Shown piece by piece: positions 36,884-45,051 of a DNA stretch of 64,000 nt; the stretch's first letter is position 1, and each line of letters opens with the position of its first letter. The stretch is from CAVRUD01 sp963849635 (GTDB lineage Bacteria > Chloroflexota > Chloroflexia > Thermomicrobiales > UBA6265). The position numbers and the translations under genes were made by a program. Where the stretch lies: positions 46,709 to 110,708 of the forward strand of contig CAWKIA010000005.1 in NCBI GenBank assembly GCA_963849635.1, written 5' to 3'. The notes under the pieces are model-generated. The model was not told the origin of the DNA. It saw only the letters and a list, made by a program, of their open reading frames with translations, and searched no databases.

Positions 36884-37810
36884 ATGCGGTACGCGTTGCG
36901 GCGGTTGATGTTCGCGGTGCCGGTGCTGTTCGGGGTGTCGGTGCTGACCTTTTTGATGTTGCATCTCGTCCCGGGGGATCCGGTGGCGGCGATGTTCATT
37001 GGGCAGGGTGGCGCCAAAGAAGAGCAGATGGAGGCCGTGCGCGAGCAACTCGGGCTGAATGACCCCCTGCCGGTGCAATACGTCAACTACATGAAGAACG
37101 TCTTCCAGGGGGACCTCGGGAACTCGATTCGAACGAGGGAGCCGGTGGCGGACATGATCCGGCGCAACTTCCCGCCGACGTTGCAGTTGACCCTGGCGAG
37201 CATGGGGCTGGCGGTCGTCCTCGGGGTGACGCTCGGGATCGTCGCGGCGATCAACCGGGGCAAGCTGATCGACAACATCATGATGCTGATCGCCCTGGCG
37301 GGCGTCTCGATGCCCTCTTTCTGGCTGGGACTGCTCCTGATCTCGTGCTTCTCGATCTGGCTGGGCTGGTTCCCGATCATCGGGGGGACTGGGTGGCGTG
37401 GGCTGACGCTGCCCGCCTTTGCGCTCGGGTTCGCCGCTTCGGCGATCATCGCCCGGATGGTGCGGTCGAGTTTGCTCGAGGTGCTGGGGGAGAACTACGT
37501 CGTCACGGCGCGGGCGAAGGGGATTAGGGAGGGGCGGGTAATCGTGCGGCATGCCCTGCGCAATGCCGCGATTCCGGTGCTGACGATCGTCGGATTGCAA
37601 TTCGGTGGCCTGCTGGCTGGAGCGGTCATCGTCGAGCAAGTCTTCTCGCGGCAGGGAATCGGTCGAATGCTGGTTTCGGCCTTGCAAAGCCGAGATTTTC
37701 CGGTTGCACAGGGAGGTGTGCTCTTCGTCGCGGTGATCTACGTGATGGTGAACCTGTTCGTCGATCTTCTCTACGGCGTGATCGATCCTCGGATTTCGGT
37801 GGATGAATGA
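36884..37810 (+). CDS. Peptide ABC transporter permease, DppB/OppB type
   Basis: A 308-residue inner-membrane permease. MRYALRRLMFAVPVLFGVSV, HLVPGDPVAAMFIGQGGAKE and LGLNDPLPVQYVNYM mark the DppB N-domain, and the ATPase-docking loop is ARAKGIREGRVIVRHALRNA with the closing LYGVIDPRI. Intact. It forms the heterodimer with the DppC product at 33799. A hairpin array starts at its stop codon. Confidence 0.92.
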   Translation: MRYALRRLMFAVPVLFGVSVLTFLMLHLVPGDPVAAMFIGQGGAKEEQMEAVREQLGLNDPLPVQYVNYMKNVFQGDLGNSIRTREPVADMIRRNFPPTLQLTLASMGLAVVLGVTLGIVAAINRGKLIDNIMMLIALAGVSMPSFWLGLLLISCFSIWLGWFPIIGGTGWRGLTLPAFALGFAASAIIARMVRSSLLEVLGENYVVTARAKGIREGRVIVRHALRNAAIPVLTIVGLQFGGLLAGAVIVEQVFSRQGIGRMLVSALQSRDFPVAQGGVLFVAVIYVMVNLFVDLLYGVIDPRISVDE

Positions 37811-37915
37811 GGGGGGACAGCGCTTCGGCGCTGAGGGGGACAAAGCTCACGCTTTGTGGGGGACACGGCTATCGCCGTGTGGGGGACAGGGCTGTCGCCC
37901 TATGGGGGAGAGGGG
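37807..37915. repeat. Second GGGGGACA hairpin array
   Basis: Four tandem units, ACAGCGCTTCGGCGCTGA, ACAAAGCTCACGCTTTGT, ACACGGCTATCGCCGTGT and ACAGGGCTGTCGCCCTAT, are separated by GGGGG. Each keeps a GCTnnnGC-like centre while the stem bases vary in complementary fashion. It overlaps the last codon of the DppB gene and ends next to the ribosome site of the MFS gene. Confidence 0.85.
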
Positions 37916-37918
37916 GTG

Positions 37919-39241
37919 ATGGGTCGGCGCTCGGCGCGGCTCGGGTCGGCCGGGATGGATGGAGCGTGGGGCACCCTGCGGACGGTGTTGCGCCGGCAGG
38001 TGATCGCGATCTGCATGGTTGCCTTCCTGGCCGACATCATGAGCGGGATGCTGGGGGCGACCTTCTCACTCTATGCCGAGGACCTAGGCGCTTCGGTCGT
38101 CCTGATCGGCATCCTGACGAGCCTCACCGGGCTGACAGGGCTGGTCTCGTCAGTGCCGGTCGGGATTCTTTCGGATCGGGTCGGCCGGGGCAAGGTGCTG
38201 GCGGTCGGGATGACCGCCTTCTCCGTTGCGTTGGCCCTGTGCGCGATTGCGCCGAGCCCACTCTTTCTGATTCCGGGGCGGTTGTTGCTGGGCATGGCGA
38301 TGGTGGCCTCTTTCTGGATCGCCGCCGCCTACCTGGGCGATATCGTCACCTTCTCTGAGCGCGGCGTCGCCTTTGGGCTGCTGACCACGGCGATGGGGTT
38401 GGGGTTCACCGTGGGTCCGCTCCTCGCCGGACTGATCTCCGATGCGACGAGCATGCGCGGCGCCTACGCCGTCGCGGCGGGCATCGGACTTATCGGCGTC
38501 TGGATCGTCCTGGCGGTGCTACAGCAGCCAGGGACGCGTGGCGGGCGGAATAGGAGGCCGCGCGTTTCTCTGCGCGACTCCCTTCGGGTGGGGCGTGATC
38601 CAGCTCTTGTCGCGGTCGGGGTCGCCAACGTGCTCTCCGGGGTCGCCTTCGGTGGCGCGATAGCGACGATTTTCCCGCTCTACGCAGAGGACCTGGGGCT
38701 TTCGGCGGGGACGATCGGGACGATGTTTGCGGTCCGTGCGCTGGCTTCTACCTCGGTGCGGCTGCCGAGCGGCGCTCTGACGGGGCTGCTGGGCAGTCGC
38801 CAGGTGGTGCTGGGGGCGCTGGTATTGGAGACGATCGCGGTGGCCGGGATCGGCACCGCTGAAAGCTACGGTCCGCTGTTGCTCTGGCTGATCGTCGAGG
38901 GCGTCGGCTACGGCGCGTTCCTGGCCAGCTCGCAGGCGTACATGGCCGAGAACACGGTCGAGGAGACAAGGGGCGCGGCGATCGGGCTGTACTCGATGAC
39001 CGGCGGCATCGGCAACACGTTGGCGCCGCTGGCACTTGGATTGGTGGCGGCCGCGTTAGGACTCGACGCGGTCTTCTTTGTCGCCGGCGGATTGACATTG
39101 GTTGGCATTGTCGTGATTGGCATCGTGTGGCTGCGTATCCCCGCGCGGAATGGGGAGCAGCGAGTTGGCCCCCTAACCCCCCCAGCCCCCCTTCCCCCGC
39201 TGCGGCAGGGGGAAGGGGGAGACGATCAGGGTGGTGGGTAG
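37919..39241 (+). CDS. Major facilitator superfamily transporter
   Basis: A 440-residue, 12-helix MFS protein. The loop 2-3 motif is SVPVGILSDRVGRGKVL (GxLxDRxGR), the second-half equivalent is RLPSGALTGLLGSRQVV, and TFSERGVAFGLLTTAMGLGF is the helix 5 region. This type is usually an efflux pump for drugs or metabolites, but direction and substrate are not shown. ATG 37919 has the purine run GGGGGAGAGGGGG just upstream, which is itself part of the hairpin array. The C-terminal 25 residues (PLTPPAPLPPLRQGEGGDD) are encoded by the dispersed repeat at 39169-39221 and are probably non-native. Confidence 0.87.
   Translation: MGRRSARLGSAGMDGAWGTLRTVLRRQVIAICMVAFLADIMSGMLGATFSLYAEDLGASVVLIGILTSLTGLTGLVSSVPVGILSDRVGRGKVLAVGMTAFSVALALCAIAPSPLFLIPGRLLLGMAMVASFWIAAAYLGDIVTFSERGVAFGLLTTAMGLGFTVGPLLAGLISDATSMRGAYAVAAGIGLIGVWIVLAVLQQPGTRGGRNRRPRVSLRDSLRVGRDPALVAVGVANVLSGVAFGGAIATIFPLYAEDLGLSAGTIGTMFAVRALASTSVRLPSGALTGLLGSRQVVLGALVLETIAVAGIGTAESYGPLLLWLIVEGVGYGAFLASSQAYMAENTVEETRGAAIGLYSMTGGIGNTLAPLALGLVAAALGLDAVFFVAGGLTLVGIVVIGIVWLRIPARNGEQRVGPLTPPAPLPPLRQGEGGDDQGGG
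39169..39221. repeat. CCCCTAACCCCC...GGGGGAAGGGGGA inverted repeat at a gene end
   Basis: CCCCCTAACC and CCCTTCCCCC lead to GCTGCGGC and the arm AGGGGGAAGGGGGAG. It is the same family as 16728 and 55385 and is read as the C-terminus of the MFS protein. Confidence 0.65.
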
Positions 39242-39319
39242 CTCGGAAGTCGTTTGGCCAGACCGAGTGGATTCGGTTCGTAGTATGTCGCCCAGGAATG
39301 GGGCGGGAGGCGGAAGACG

Positions 39320-41206
39320 GTGATCTCGATCGATCAGTTGTTGGCGATCAAGCCGGTTCCGGGAAACGAGGCGCCGCGGTGGCTGCCGGACGGGTCGGGC
39401 ATCGTGATCGCCTCGGGTCTGGGCGGTGGGCTCGATTTGTGGAAGGTCCCAGCGGGTGGGGGCGCTCCGGCGCGGCTCTCGGTCGGGATGGGGTCGGTCG
39501 GGCATCTGGCCTACACGATGTTCACGCCGTCTCCGGATGGAAAGTACATCGCCTATGTCTCGCAGAAGAGCGGTGCGTACGAGGTCTGGCTCTGGCAGGC
39601 GAGCGGCGAGCCGGACCGGCAGCTATCGCGCCTGGGATCGGCGATTGAGTCGCTGGCATGGGCGCCGGATAGCTCCGCGGTCGTGATCACCGCCAACCGG
39701 ACCGGTGTTTACGATGTCTACCGGCTGGACATCGCGGATGGCAGCACCCACCGCCTGACCAAGCATGCCAACTACGAGGTCTACGCCACGTTCAGTGCCG
39801 ACAGCCAGGACATCATCTATACCCGGCTCGACCAGCGCTGGGTCGATCACGAGATCGTGCGGATGGGCCGCGACGGCTCCAATCCGCGGGTGATCGGTAC
39901 CGACGAGAACTTCTTCGATTACCACTACGGCCGCACCTTCGGCTATCCGACATCCTCGCCAGATGGGAAGTTGGTCTTCTTCCGCTCGCATCGCTCGGGG
40001 TGGATCACCTACTGGGCGGTGCCCGCGGAGGGTGGCGAGCCGAGGCAACTGGCGCCGCAGGAAGCAGATCAGGAGGGAGGAGCCTGGTCGCCAGATGGGA
40101 CGTGGTTCGCCTATACCTCCAACACGAACGGAACGATGGATCTGAGGATCGTGCCCGCCGATGGAGGTGATCCGAAGGTACTGGTCGCGCCAGAGGTCGG
40201 GGTTGTCTCTCATCCCCAGTGGTCGCCAGACGGCACACGGATCAGCTACCTCTTGGCGACGCCGACGAGTGCGGCCGATCTGTATGTGGTCACGGTGGCG
40301 GACGGCTCGGTCCTTCGCCTGACTGACTCCTCGCTCGGGTCGACCAGCAAGATGCTGGCGACGCCCGAGAAGGTCTCGTACGCGAGCTTCGACGGCGAGA
40401 CGATCCACGCCTACCTGTACAAGCCGGAGTCGATCGGGGTGACGCCGAACGGGGCCGGGATCATGTTTGTGCACGGCGGGCCGACGAGCCAGTTCGCCGA
40501 TACGCTCCAACTTCAGGTGCAGTACTTCACCCAGCGTGGGTACACCCTGATGCTGCCCAACCCGCGCGGTAGCTCGGGCTATGGCCGCCGGTTCGAGGAT
40601 CTCAATGACGCCGATTGGGGCCACGGCGATTTGCAGGATGTCATTTACGGAGCGGAGGAACTGAAAAAGGTTTCTGGAGTTGATCCGGGCAAGATGGGGG
40701 TCACTGGCACGTCGTATGGCGGGATCATGAGCATGGCCGCCGTCTCGTTCGCGCCGGGCTATTTCCAGGCGTCGATCCCGATGTCGGGCTATGGCGACTT
40801 CCTGCATATGGAATCCGAGCAGGAACTGCGGCACATCAAACTGCTGGAGTACGAGTTCGGGACGGTCGAGGAGCATCCCGAGGTCTACCGCAAGTGCTCG
40901 CCGCTCTTCTCGGTCGCGCAGGCCACGACGCCATGCTTCGTCCTGCATGGGAGCGGTGTCTATCCGCAGTCCATCGCAGGCAAGGAATTCGCCTTGGCCC
41001 TGGAGCGGGAGTACAAGACCTTCAAGTACAAGACCTATCCGGGCGAGACCTACTACGTGGCCTCGACGGCGAATGTCCGCCAGATGCTGCTCGACATGGA
41101 CGACTTCTTCCGGCTCTACCTGGATCTGGAGCCGCGGAAGAGTGAAGGCGGATTCCCGGTGGTGACGACGGGGCCGTCGTCGATTCCGCGGGATGTGGCG
41201 GAGTAG
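39320..41206 (+). CDS. S9-family (prolyl oligopeptidase-like) peptidase with altered catalytic triad
   Basis: A 628-residue two-domain protein. Residues 1-345 form a TolB-like beta-propeller with W/F.P.G repeats (TPSPDGKYIAYVSQ, AWSPDGTWFAYTS, QWSPDGTRISYLL). The alpha/beta-hydrolase domain starts near 360: IMFVHGGPTSQF, LPNPRGSSGYGRRFE and the nucleophile elbow GVTGTSYGGIMSM with Ser465. Where S9C enzymes have HGxxDxRVP the sequence is CFVLHGSGVYPQSIAGKEF, and where the His-bearing YPGEGHG is expected it is YPGETYYVASTANVRQ, so both Asp and His are missing. It may be a non-classical hydrolase or a binding protein. GTG 39320; cytoplasmic; no frameshift. Confidence 0.85.
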   Translation: MISIDQLLAIKPVPGNEAPRWLPDGSGIVIASGLGGGLDLWKVPAGGGAPARLSVGMGSVGHLAYTMFTPSPDGKYIAYVSQKSGAYEVWLWQASGEPDRQLSRLGSAIESLAWAPDSSAVVITANRTGVYDVYRLDIADGSTHRLTKHANYEVYATFSADSQDIIYTRLDQRWVDHEIVRMGRDGSNPRVIGTDENFFDYHYGRTFGYPTSSPDGKLVFFRSHRSGWITYWAVPAEGGEPRQLAPQEADQEGGAWSPDGTWFAYTSNTNGTMDLRIVPADGGDPKVLVAPEVGVVSHPQWSPDGTRISYLLATPTSAADLYVVTVADGSVLRLTDSSLGSTSKMLATPEKVSYASFDGETIHAYLYKPESIGVTPNGAGIMFVHGGPTSQFADTLQLQVQYFTQRGYTLMLPNPRGSSGYGRRFEDLNDADWGHGDLQDVIYGAEELKKVSGVDPGKMGVTGTSYGGIMSMAAVSFAPGYFQASIPMSGYGDFLHMESEQELRHIKLLEYEFGTVEEHPEVYRKCSPLFSVAQATTPCFVLHGSGVYPQSIAGKEFALALEREYKTFKYKTYPGETYYVASTANVRQMLLDMDDFFRLYLDLEPRKSEGGFPVVTTGPSSIPRDVAE

Positions 41207-41264
41207 GGTTCACGGGGCTGTTGCGGGGGAAGTGCGTTGATTGGCGCGGCGTGTCCAGCTGCGT

Positions 41265-42426
41265 TTAGTGTTCGGCGGTGTCTTGGAACAATTGCCAGTA
41301 CGCCGAGTAGCGATAGATTCGGTTGCGCTTGCGTCCGCTGATCTCGTCGAGGAAATCCGAGCGTGGCGAGATCGGTCAATGGATCCGGCTGGCAGTGACA
41401 TCCGTGACTCCGAGATGGTCAGTGACGAGGGCGACATTGACCAGCGGCCGCTGAAAGAGGAGTCAAGGAAGCGATTTCGTTGGCGCCGTGCAATGGTCCA
41501 TGGAGCCAAGGCGCGATCAACTCGCGCAATACGGACGATGGCGCGTGCGGTGACTGTTGCCGCCTCCGCGGTTTCGGCAGCGCCGACGTAGAAAGAAGCG
41601 GAGCCATCCTTCCCAGTCTGCCGTCCTCGCGGACTGCCATCAATCGTTCGTAGTACTCGGCGCGATGCCGCTTCAGGTAGCGCTCAGATAGAGCAGCGGG
41701 CGGTGCAGCGTTCCCCGATGAACGAGCAGGAATGTGATCGAGCAGGCGGCCAACACGGCCGTTGCCGTCAAGAAATGGATGAATCGTTTCGAATTGCGCG
41801 TGGGCAAGTCCGCAGAAGATGAGCGATGGGAGATCCTCGTCGGAGTGGAGGAATCGCTCAAAATCGCCCAAGGCACTCGAGTTCTGAGGCGGGTGGTGGC
41901 ACGAACGTCGCATGACTGAGCGGGTGCGCCCAGGGCACCTATCCAGTTCTGGCTGGTGCGAAACTCGCCAGGCACGGCGTTCGGCGCCGCGTACGTTGGT
42001 GAGCAACTCAGCATGGATTTCCCTGAATCAGGCGCAGCGAGAGTGGAAGTGTTGCGAGCCGCTCAAGGCCATAGTTCATTGCCCTGACATAGTTGACAAC
42101 TTCGCTGACGTCGTCGGGAAGGTCACGGGCGCTAGGATTCAAGCTCAAAGGCCAGCACATCTTCGAGCGTACTCTGCGTGCCTTCGATCGCGTGAACTAT
42201 CCACTGCCTCTCGGCGGACGAACATCGCGACAAAGAGATCAGGGTTCGGCAGTGTCTCGGCGACTCCATCAAGACGGCCGACGGCTTGATCGGCGCGGGA
42301 GAGGAGTGCCACAAGGGGGCCATCGAGAGTAACCGGCGGGTCTGGCGGTAGAGGGGCGGGAATGAAGGCTCGGTAACCGTTTGGTTGGCTTACATAGCGG
42401 CCTGCGCGTGTACTTACGGTAGCCAT
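41265..42426 (-). pseudogene. Fic/DOC-family protein (AMPylase-type), frameshifted
   Basis: About 380 residues of a Fic protein. The N-terminus is SRADQAVGRLDGVAETLPNP, followed by the inhibitory-helix-like IEGTQSTLEDVLAFE, then FETIHPFLDGNGRVGRLL, a perfect Fic motif (HPFxDGNGRxxR) with catalytic His and anchoring Asp, the Fic C-part AEYYERLMAVREDG, and a winged-helix tail ending NRIYRYSAYWQLFQDTAEH before the stop at 41265. Family enzymes transfer AMP or another nucleotide to target proteins. At least four frameshifts break it. Its start at ATG 42426 faces a divergent gene across a region with nested palindromes. The intact motif suggests recent or artefactual damage. Confidence 0.78.
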
Positions 42427-42473
42427 CTGCGACCTCTAAGCAACAGCTGACTAAGGTAACGAGACCCAAAAGC

Positions 42474-42513
42474 CCTCAGTTATCTTATCTGAGGCGCTGA
42501 TTTATAAGATAAC
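42474..42513. promoter_or_regulatory. Nested palindromes, candidate operator between divergent genes
   Basis: GTTATCTTAT at 42479-42488 is repeated inverted as ATAAGATAAC at 42504-42513. Within it CCTCAG and CTGAGG flank TTATCTTAT (42475-42493). The AT-rich island stands out in GC-rich surroundings, 50-90 bp from the Fic start. Confidence 0.5.
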
Positions 42514-42616
42514 GGTGGGTGGTGGGTGGCGTCGACCTTGAGCGGATGAAGGGAGAGAAAAACGGCAGTGAGGCGACGTAACCTCTGAGCATTCTGGGAT
42601 TCTGCGGAGCTTTGCG

Positions 42617-43438
42617 TTGCCGTGGCCGGAGATTGTCGAGGCATGGCAGCGGTATGACGGGTGGGAGGAGATCGACAGTATTTGGGGGGTCGATCACTTC
42701 ATGCGGCCGAGTGCGCCGCAGGCGCCGCATTTTGATGGGTGGACGGCGCTGGCGACGCTGGCGGGGTTGACGAAGCGGGCGCGGATTGGGTTGCTGGTGA
42801 CGTGCAATACGTTTCGGCATCCGTCGTTGGTGGCGAAGATGGCGACGACGGTCGATCACGCTAGCGGGGGGCGGCTGGAGTTGGGAATTGGGGCGGGGTG
42901 GTTCGTGCCGGAACACACCGCGTTTGGGATTCCGTTTCCGACGGGCGGGGAGCGGGTGGCTCGGGTCGAGGAGGCGGTGGCTTTGCTCGATGTGCTGTTG
43001 CGGGAAGAGAACGTGACCTTTGCGGGTGAGTACTACCGGACGGAGGGCGCGACCTTGCGGCCGGGATCGGTGCAGCGGCCGCGGCCGCCGATCACAATCG
43101 GAGGGCATGGGCCGCGCATGATCAAAGTGGCGGCGCGGTACGCCGACCGTTTCAACTCGTTCGGGACGGTGGCCGAGATGCGGGAGCGGCACGCGCGTCT
43201 GAGCGATGAGTTGGCAGCCATCGGGCGGGACCCGGCGACGATCATCAGGTCGTGCTACGGCGGACCGCACAATTTGGGCGGTGATCCGTGGGCGTCGCCT
43301 GAGGCGTTCGCAGACGTGATCGGGCGATACACGGAGGGGACTGGGATCACGGAATTCATTCTGGAGCCACCGACCGTCTCACAACTCCCTACGGCGGAGC
43401 GTATTTTGAAGGAAACGTTGCCCGCGCTGAGGGCATGA
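42617..43438 (+). CDS. LLM-class F420-dependent oxidoreductase, N-terminus uncertain
   Basis: At least 273 residues of a luciferase-like monooxygenase fold: LPWPEIVEAWQRYDGW, WGVDHFMRPSAPQAPHFDGW, ATLAGLTKRARIGLLVTCNT, HPSLVAKMATTVDHASGGRL, ELGIGAGWF and PPITIGGHGPRMIKVAARYA. The HPSLVAKMA and GAGW blocks are typical of F420-binding members. The first visible start is TTG 42617; family members begin about 12 residues earlier with a beta strand, and the upstream bases offer that strand only out of frame, so an indel near 42595-42615 is likely. The substrate is unknown. A DinB gene follows 61 bp downstream. Confidence 0.8.
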   Translation: MPWPEIVEAWQRYDGWEEIDSIWGVDHFMRPSAPQAPHFDGWTALATLAGLTKRARIGLLVTCNTFRHPSLVAKMATTVDHASGGRLELGIGAGWFVPEHTAFGIPFPTGGERVARVEEAVALLDVLLREENVTFAGEYYRTEGATLRPGSVQRPRPPITIGGHGPRMIKVAARYADRFNSFGTVAEMRERHARLSDELAAIGRDPATIIRSCYGGPHNLGGDPWASPEAFADVIGRYTEGTGITEFILEPPTVSQLPTAERILKETLPALRA

Positions 43439-43499
43439 ACCTATTGGATGCGGCGCGGGGAAGCAGGCGTAAGCGGCGCCCTGTCGCGGAGGGACTCGG

Positions 43500-43997
43500 A
43501 TGGATCTGCTCGGACTCTTGCTGGATCACGATCACTGGGCCACGAAGAAGCTCCTCGATGCGAGCAGTGGCCTGACCGATGCGCAATTGGACCAAGCGTT
43601 CGATGTCGGGCACGGGACGCTGCGTGAGACGTTCGGGCACATGATCTTCAACGTCCCGTTCTGGACCGCGTTCCTGATCGGGCAACCTGCCGGCGAGGGG
43701 TACTCCGCCGATGCCCAGCCGGACGATCGCTCGGTGGCCGCGCTGAGCGACCAACACGAGCAGGGCTACGCGGCCTTCGCGAGCGTCGCGCGTAGGTTGC
43801 AAGACGAAGACCGCTTGGGAGAGACCTACACAGACCACTATGGCGTTCGGAAGTCGTTCGGTGGCACGATTCTGATGGTCGTCGAGCACAACGTGGGTCA
43901 TCGCGAAGAGGTTTTGCATTTGCTCGGCCGCCTCGGCGTTCCCGATCTGCCGGAGGTCGACCTTGGGGTTTGGGAGTACTTCCTCCTCAACACGTAG
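43500..43997 (+). CDS. DinB-family protein
   Basis: A 165-residue four-helix bundle. It opens MDLLGLLLDHDHWATKKLL and has candidate metal-binding histidines in ETFGHMIFNVPFW and VVEHNVGHREEVLHLLGRL, the usual three-His arrangement of the DinB/YfiT group. Members act as bacillithiol/mycothiol/glutathione-type transferases or are of unknown role; damage-inducibility is not implied. ATG 43500; intact; probably co-transcribed with the LLM oxidoreductase gene. Confidence 0.85.
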   Translation: MDLLGLLLDHDHWATKKLLDASSGLTDAQLDQAFDVGHGTLRETFGHMIFNVPFWTAFLIGQPAGEGYSADAQPDDRSVAALSDQHEQGYAAFASVARRLQDEDRLGETYTDHYGVRKSFGGTILMVVEHNVGHREEVLHLLGRLGVPDLPEVDLGVWEYFLLNT

Positions 43998-44304
43998 ACA
44001 GAAACAGGCACTATGCGCGGTCATGGATTCGTTCGAACTGGTTGCCGGGCCGTGGGTCGGCCCGGCGGGCTTATTCTCCCTTGCCCGCTGGTACGGCTGC
44101 GGAAACTCCTCGAAATCGCCAGGCGCTCGTGCAATCCAGCGTAAGTTCCGGTCCTTGGTCCGGCGCTGGTATTGACAGGCTTCTCCGGTGGCACTAGGAT
44201 TGTTGACAATCAACAGTTTACAAACGCGGCGTTGGGCAGGATACACAGCCTGACTCCACGTGGCTTCAGGATCACGACCCGTGGGCGGCGTTGCCTGGGG
44301 TGGG
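43998..44304. other. Gap of 307 bp without a gene
   Basis: The sequence shows no credible reading frame. Its last 130 bases hold the promoter and operator of the next gene (44172-44215); the first 170 bases show nothing recognisable. Confidence 0.6.
44172..44215 (+). promoter_or_regulatory. Promoter with overlapping palindromic operator of the second GntR gene
   Basis: TTGACA (44172-44177) is spaced 17 bases from TAGGAT (44195-44200). Directly downstream are two overlapping palindromes, GATTGTTGACAATC (44198-44211) and TGTTGACAATCAACA (44201-44215). A repressor there would block the start of transcription, fitting autoregulation by the GntR protein and control of the whole cluster. Confidence 0.6.
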
Positions 44305-45051
44305 GTGGATACGGACTTGTCCGATCTTCAGTCGGTGTTGACGATGCCGGAAAGCCGGGCGCTGGCGGTCGAGATCGCCAATCGTCTGCGCGACGCAATC
44401 CTGGCCGGTCACTTTGGGCCGGGTGAGCAGCTGCGTGAGGAGCCGATCGCTCGCTCGATGGGCGTCAGCCGGGGACCGGTGCGCGAGGCGCTGGTCCGGC
44501 TGGAGCGAGAAGGGCTGGTCGTCATCCGGCGCAACCGGGGCGCGTTCGTCGCCCAACTCGCGGCCGAGGACCTGGAGGAGGTCTACACGCTGCGGGTGGC
44601 GATCGAGACGCTGGCCACCCGGCGGGCGTCCCAGTTTGCAACTGCCGCGCAGGTGGCGGAGATTCAGGTCGTAGTCGACACGATGGCGGAGTTTGCCGAG
44701 CGCGGGATCACTGAGCAGGAAGCGGCGGAGCTGGATCTCCGGTTCCACGACCTGATCTATGCCGCCAGCAATCACCGCCGACTGGTCCAGACCTGGGAGA
44801 CCTTGCGACCCCAGATCCACATCCTTCTCCTGAATCGAAACGTCGCCCATGAGGATTTCCGCGAGTACCTGGTCAAGGGGCACCAGTGGATCCTGGACGC
44901 CATCGCCCGGGGCGACGGCGATGGCGCGGTGGAGACGATCGAAGACCACCTTCGCGGCTCCTATACACGGGTCGTGGCACAGCATTCAGCCACTCCGGTC
45001 GCGCCACTCAAGGAACCCACGAAGTCGGAGGGAACCGTCAAGAATGGCTGA
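44305..45051 (+). CDS. GntR-family transcriptional regulator (FCD domain)
   Basis: A 248-residue regulator. The winged helix is LAVEIANRLRDAILAGHFGP, QLREEPIARSMGVSRGPVRE and RNRGAFVAQL. The FCD all-helical domain follows: LEEVYTLRVAIETLATRRAS, the conserved ELDLRFHDLIYAASNHRRLV and GHQWILDAIARGDGDGAV, with the His residues of the metal/ligand site. Start chosen at GTG 44305 because it leaves a normal 14-residue lead to the helix-turn-helix; GTG 44260 would be longer. It overlaps the SDR gene by 8 bp, so regulator and enzyme are coupled. It probably responds to a sugar acid or its breakdown product. Confidence 0.88.
   Translation: MDTDLSDLQSVLTMPESRALAVEIANRLRDAILAGHFGPGEQLREEPIARSMGVSRGPVREALVRLEREGLVVIRRNRGAFVAQLAAEDLEEVYTLRVAIETLATRRASQFATAAQVAEIQVVVDTMAEFAERGITEQEAAELDLRFHDLIYAASNHRRLVQTWETLRPQIHILLLNRNVAHEDFREYLVKGHQWILDAIARGDGDGAVETIEDHLRGSYTRVVAQHSATPVAPLKEPTKSEGTVKNG

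Noticed and set aside
35671..37843. Large minus-strand open frames over the transporter genes
   Set aside because: They lie opposite a binding protein and a DppB permease with clear family motifs; the minus-strand products are His/Arg/Asp-rich noise.
42617..43438. LLM oxidoreductase gene called as a pseudogene
   Set aside because: Only the first dozen residues are in doubt; 273 residues are continuous, so an N-terminal indel or a TTG start is more likely than a dead gene.
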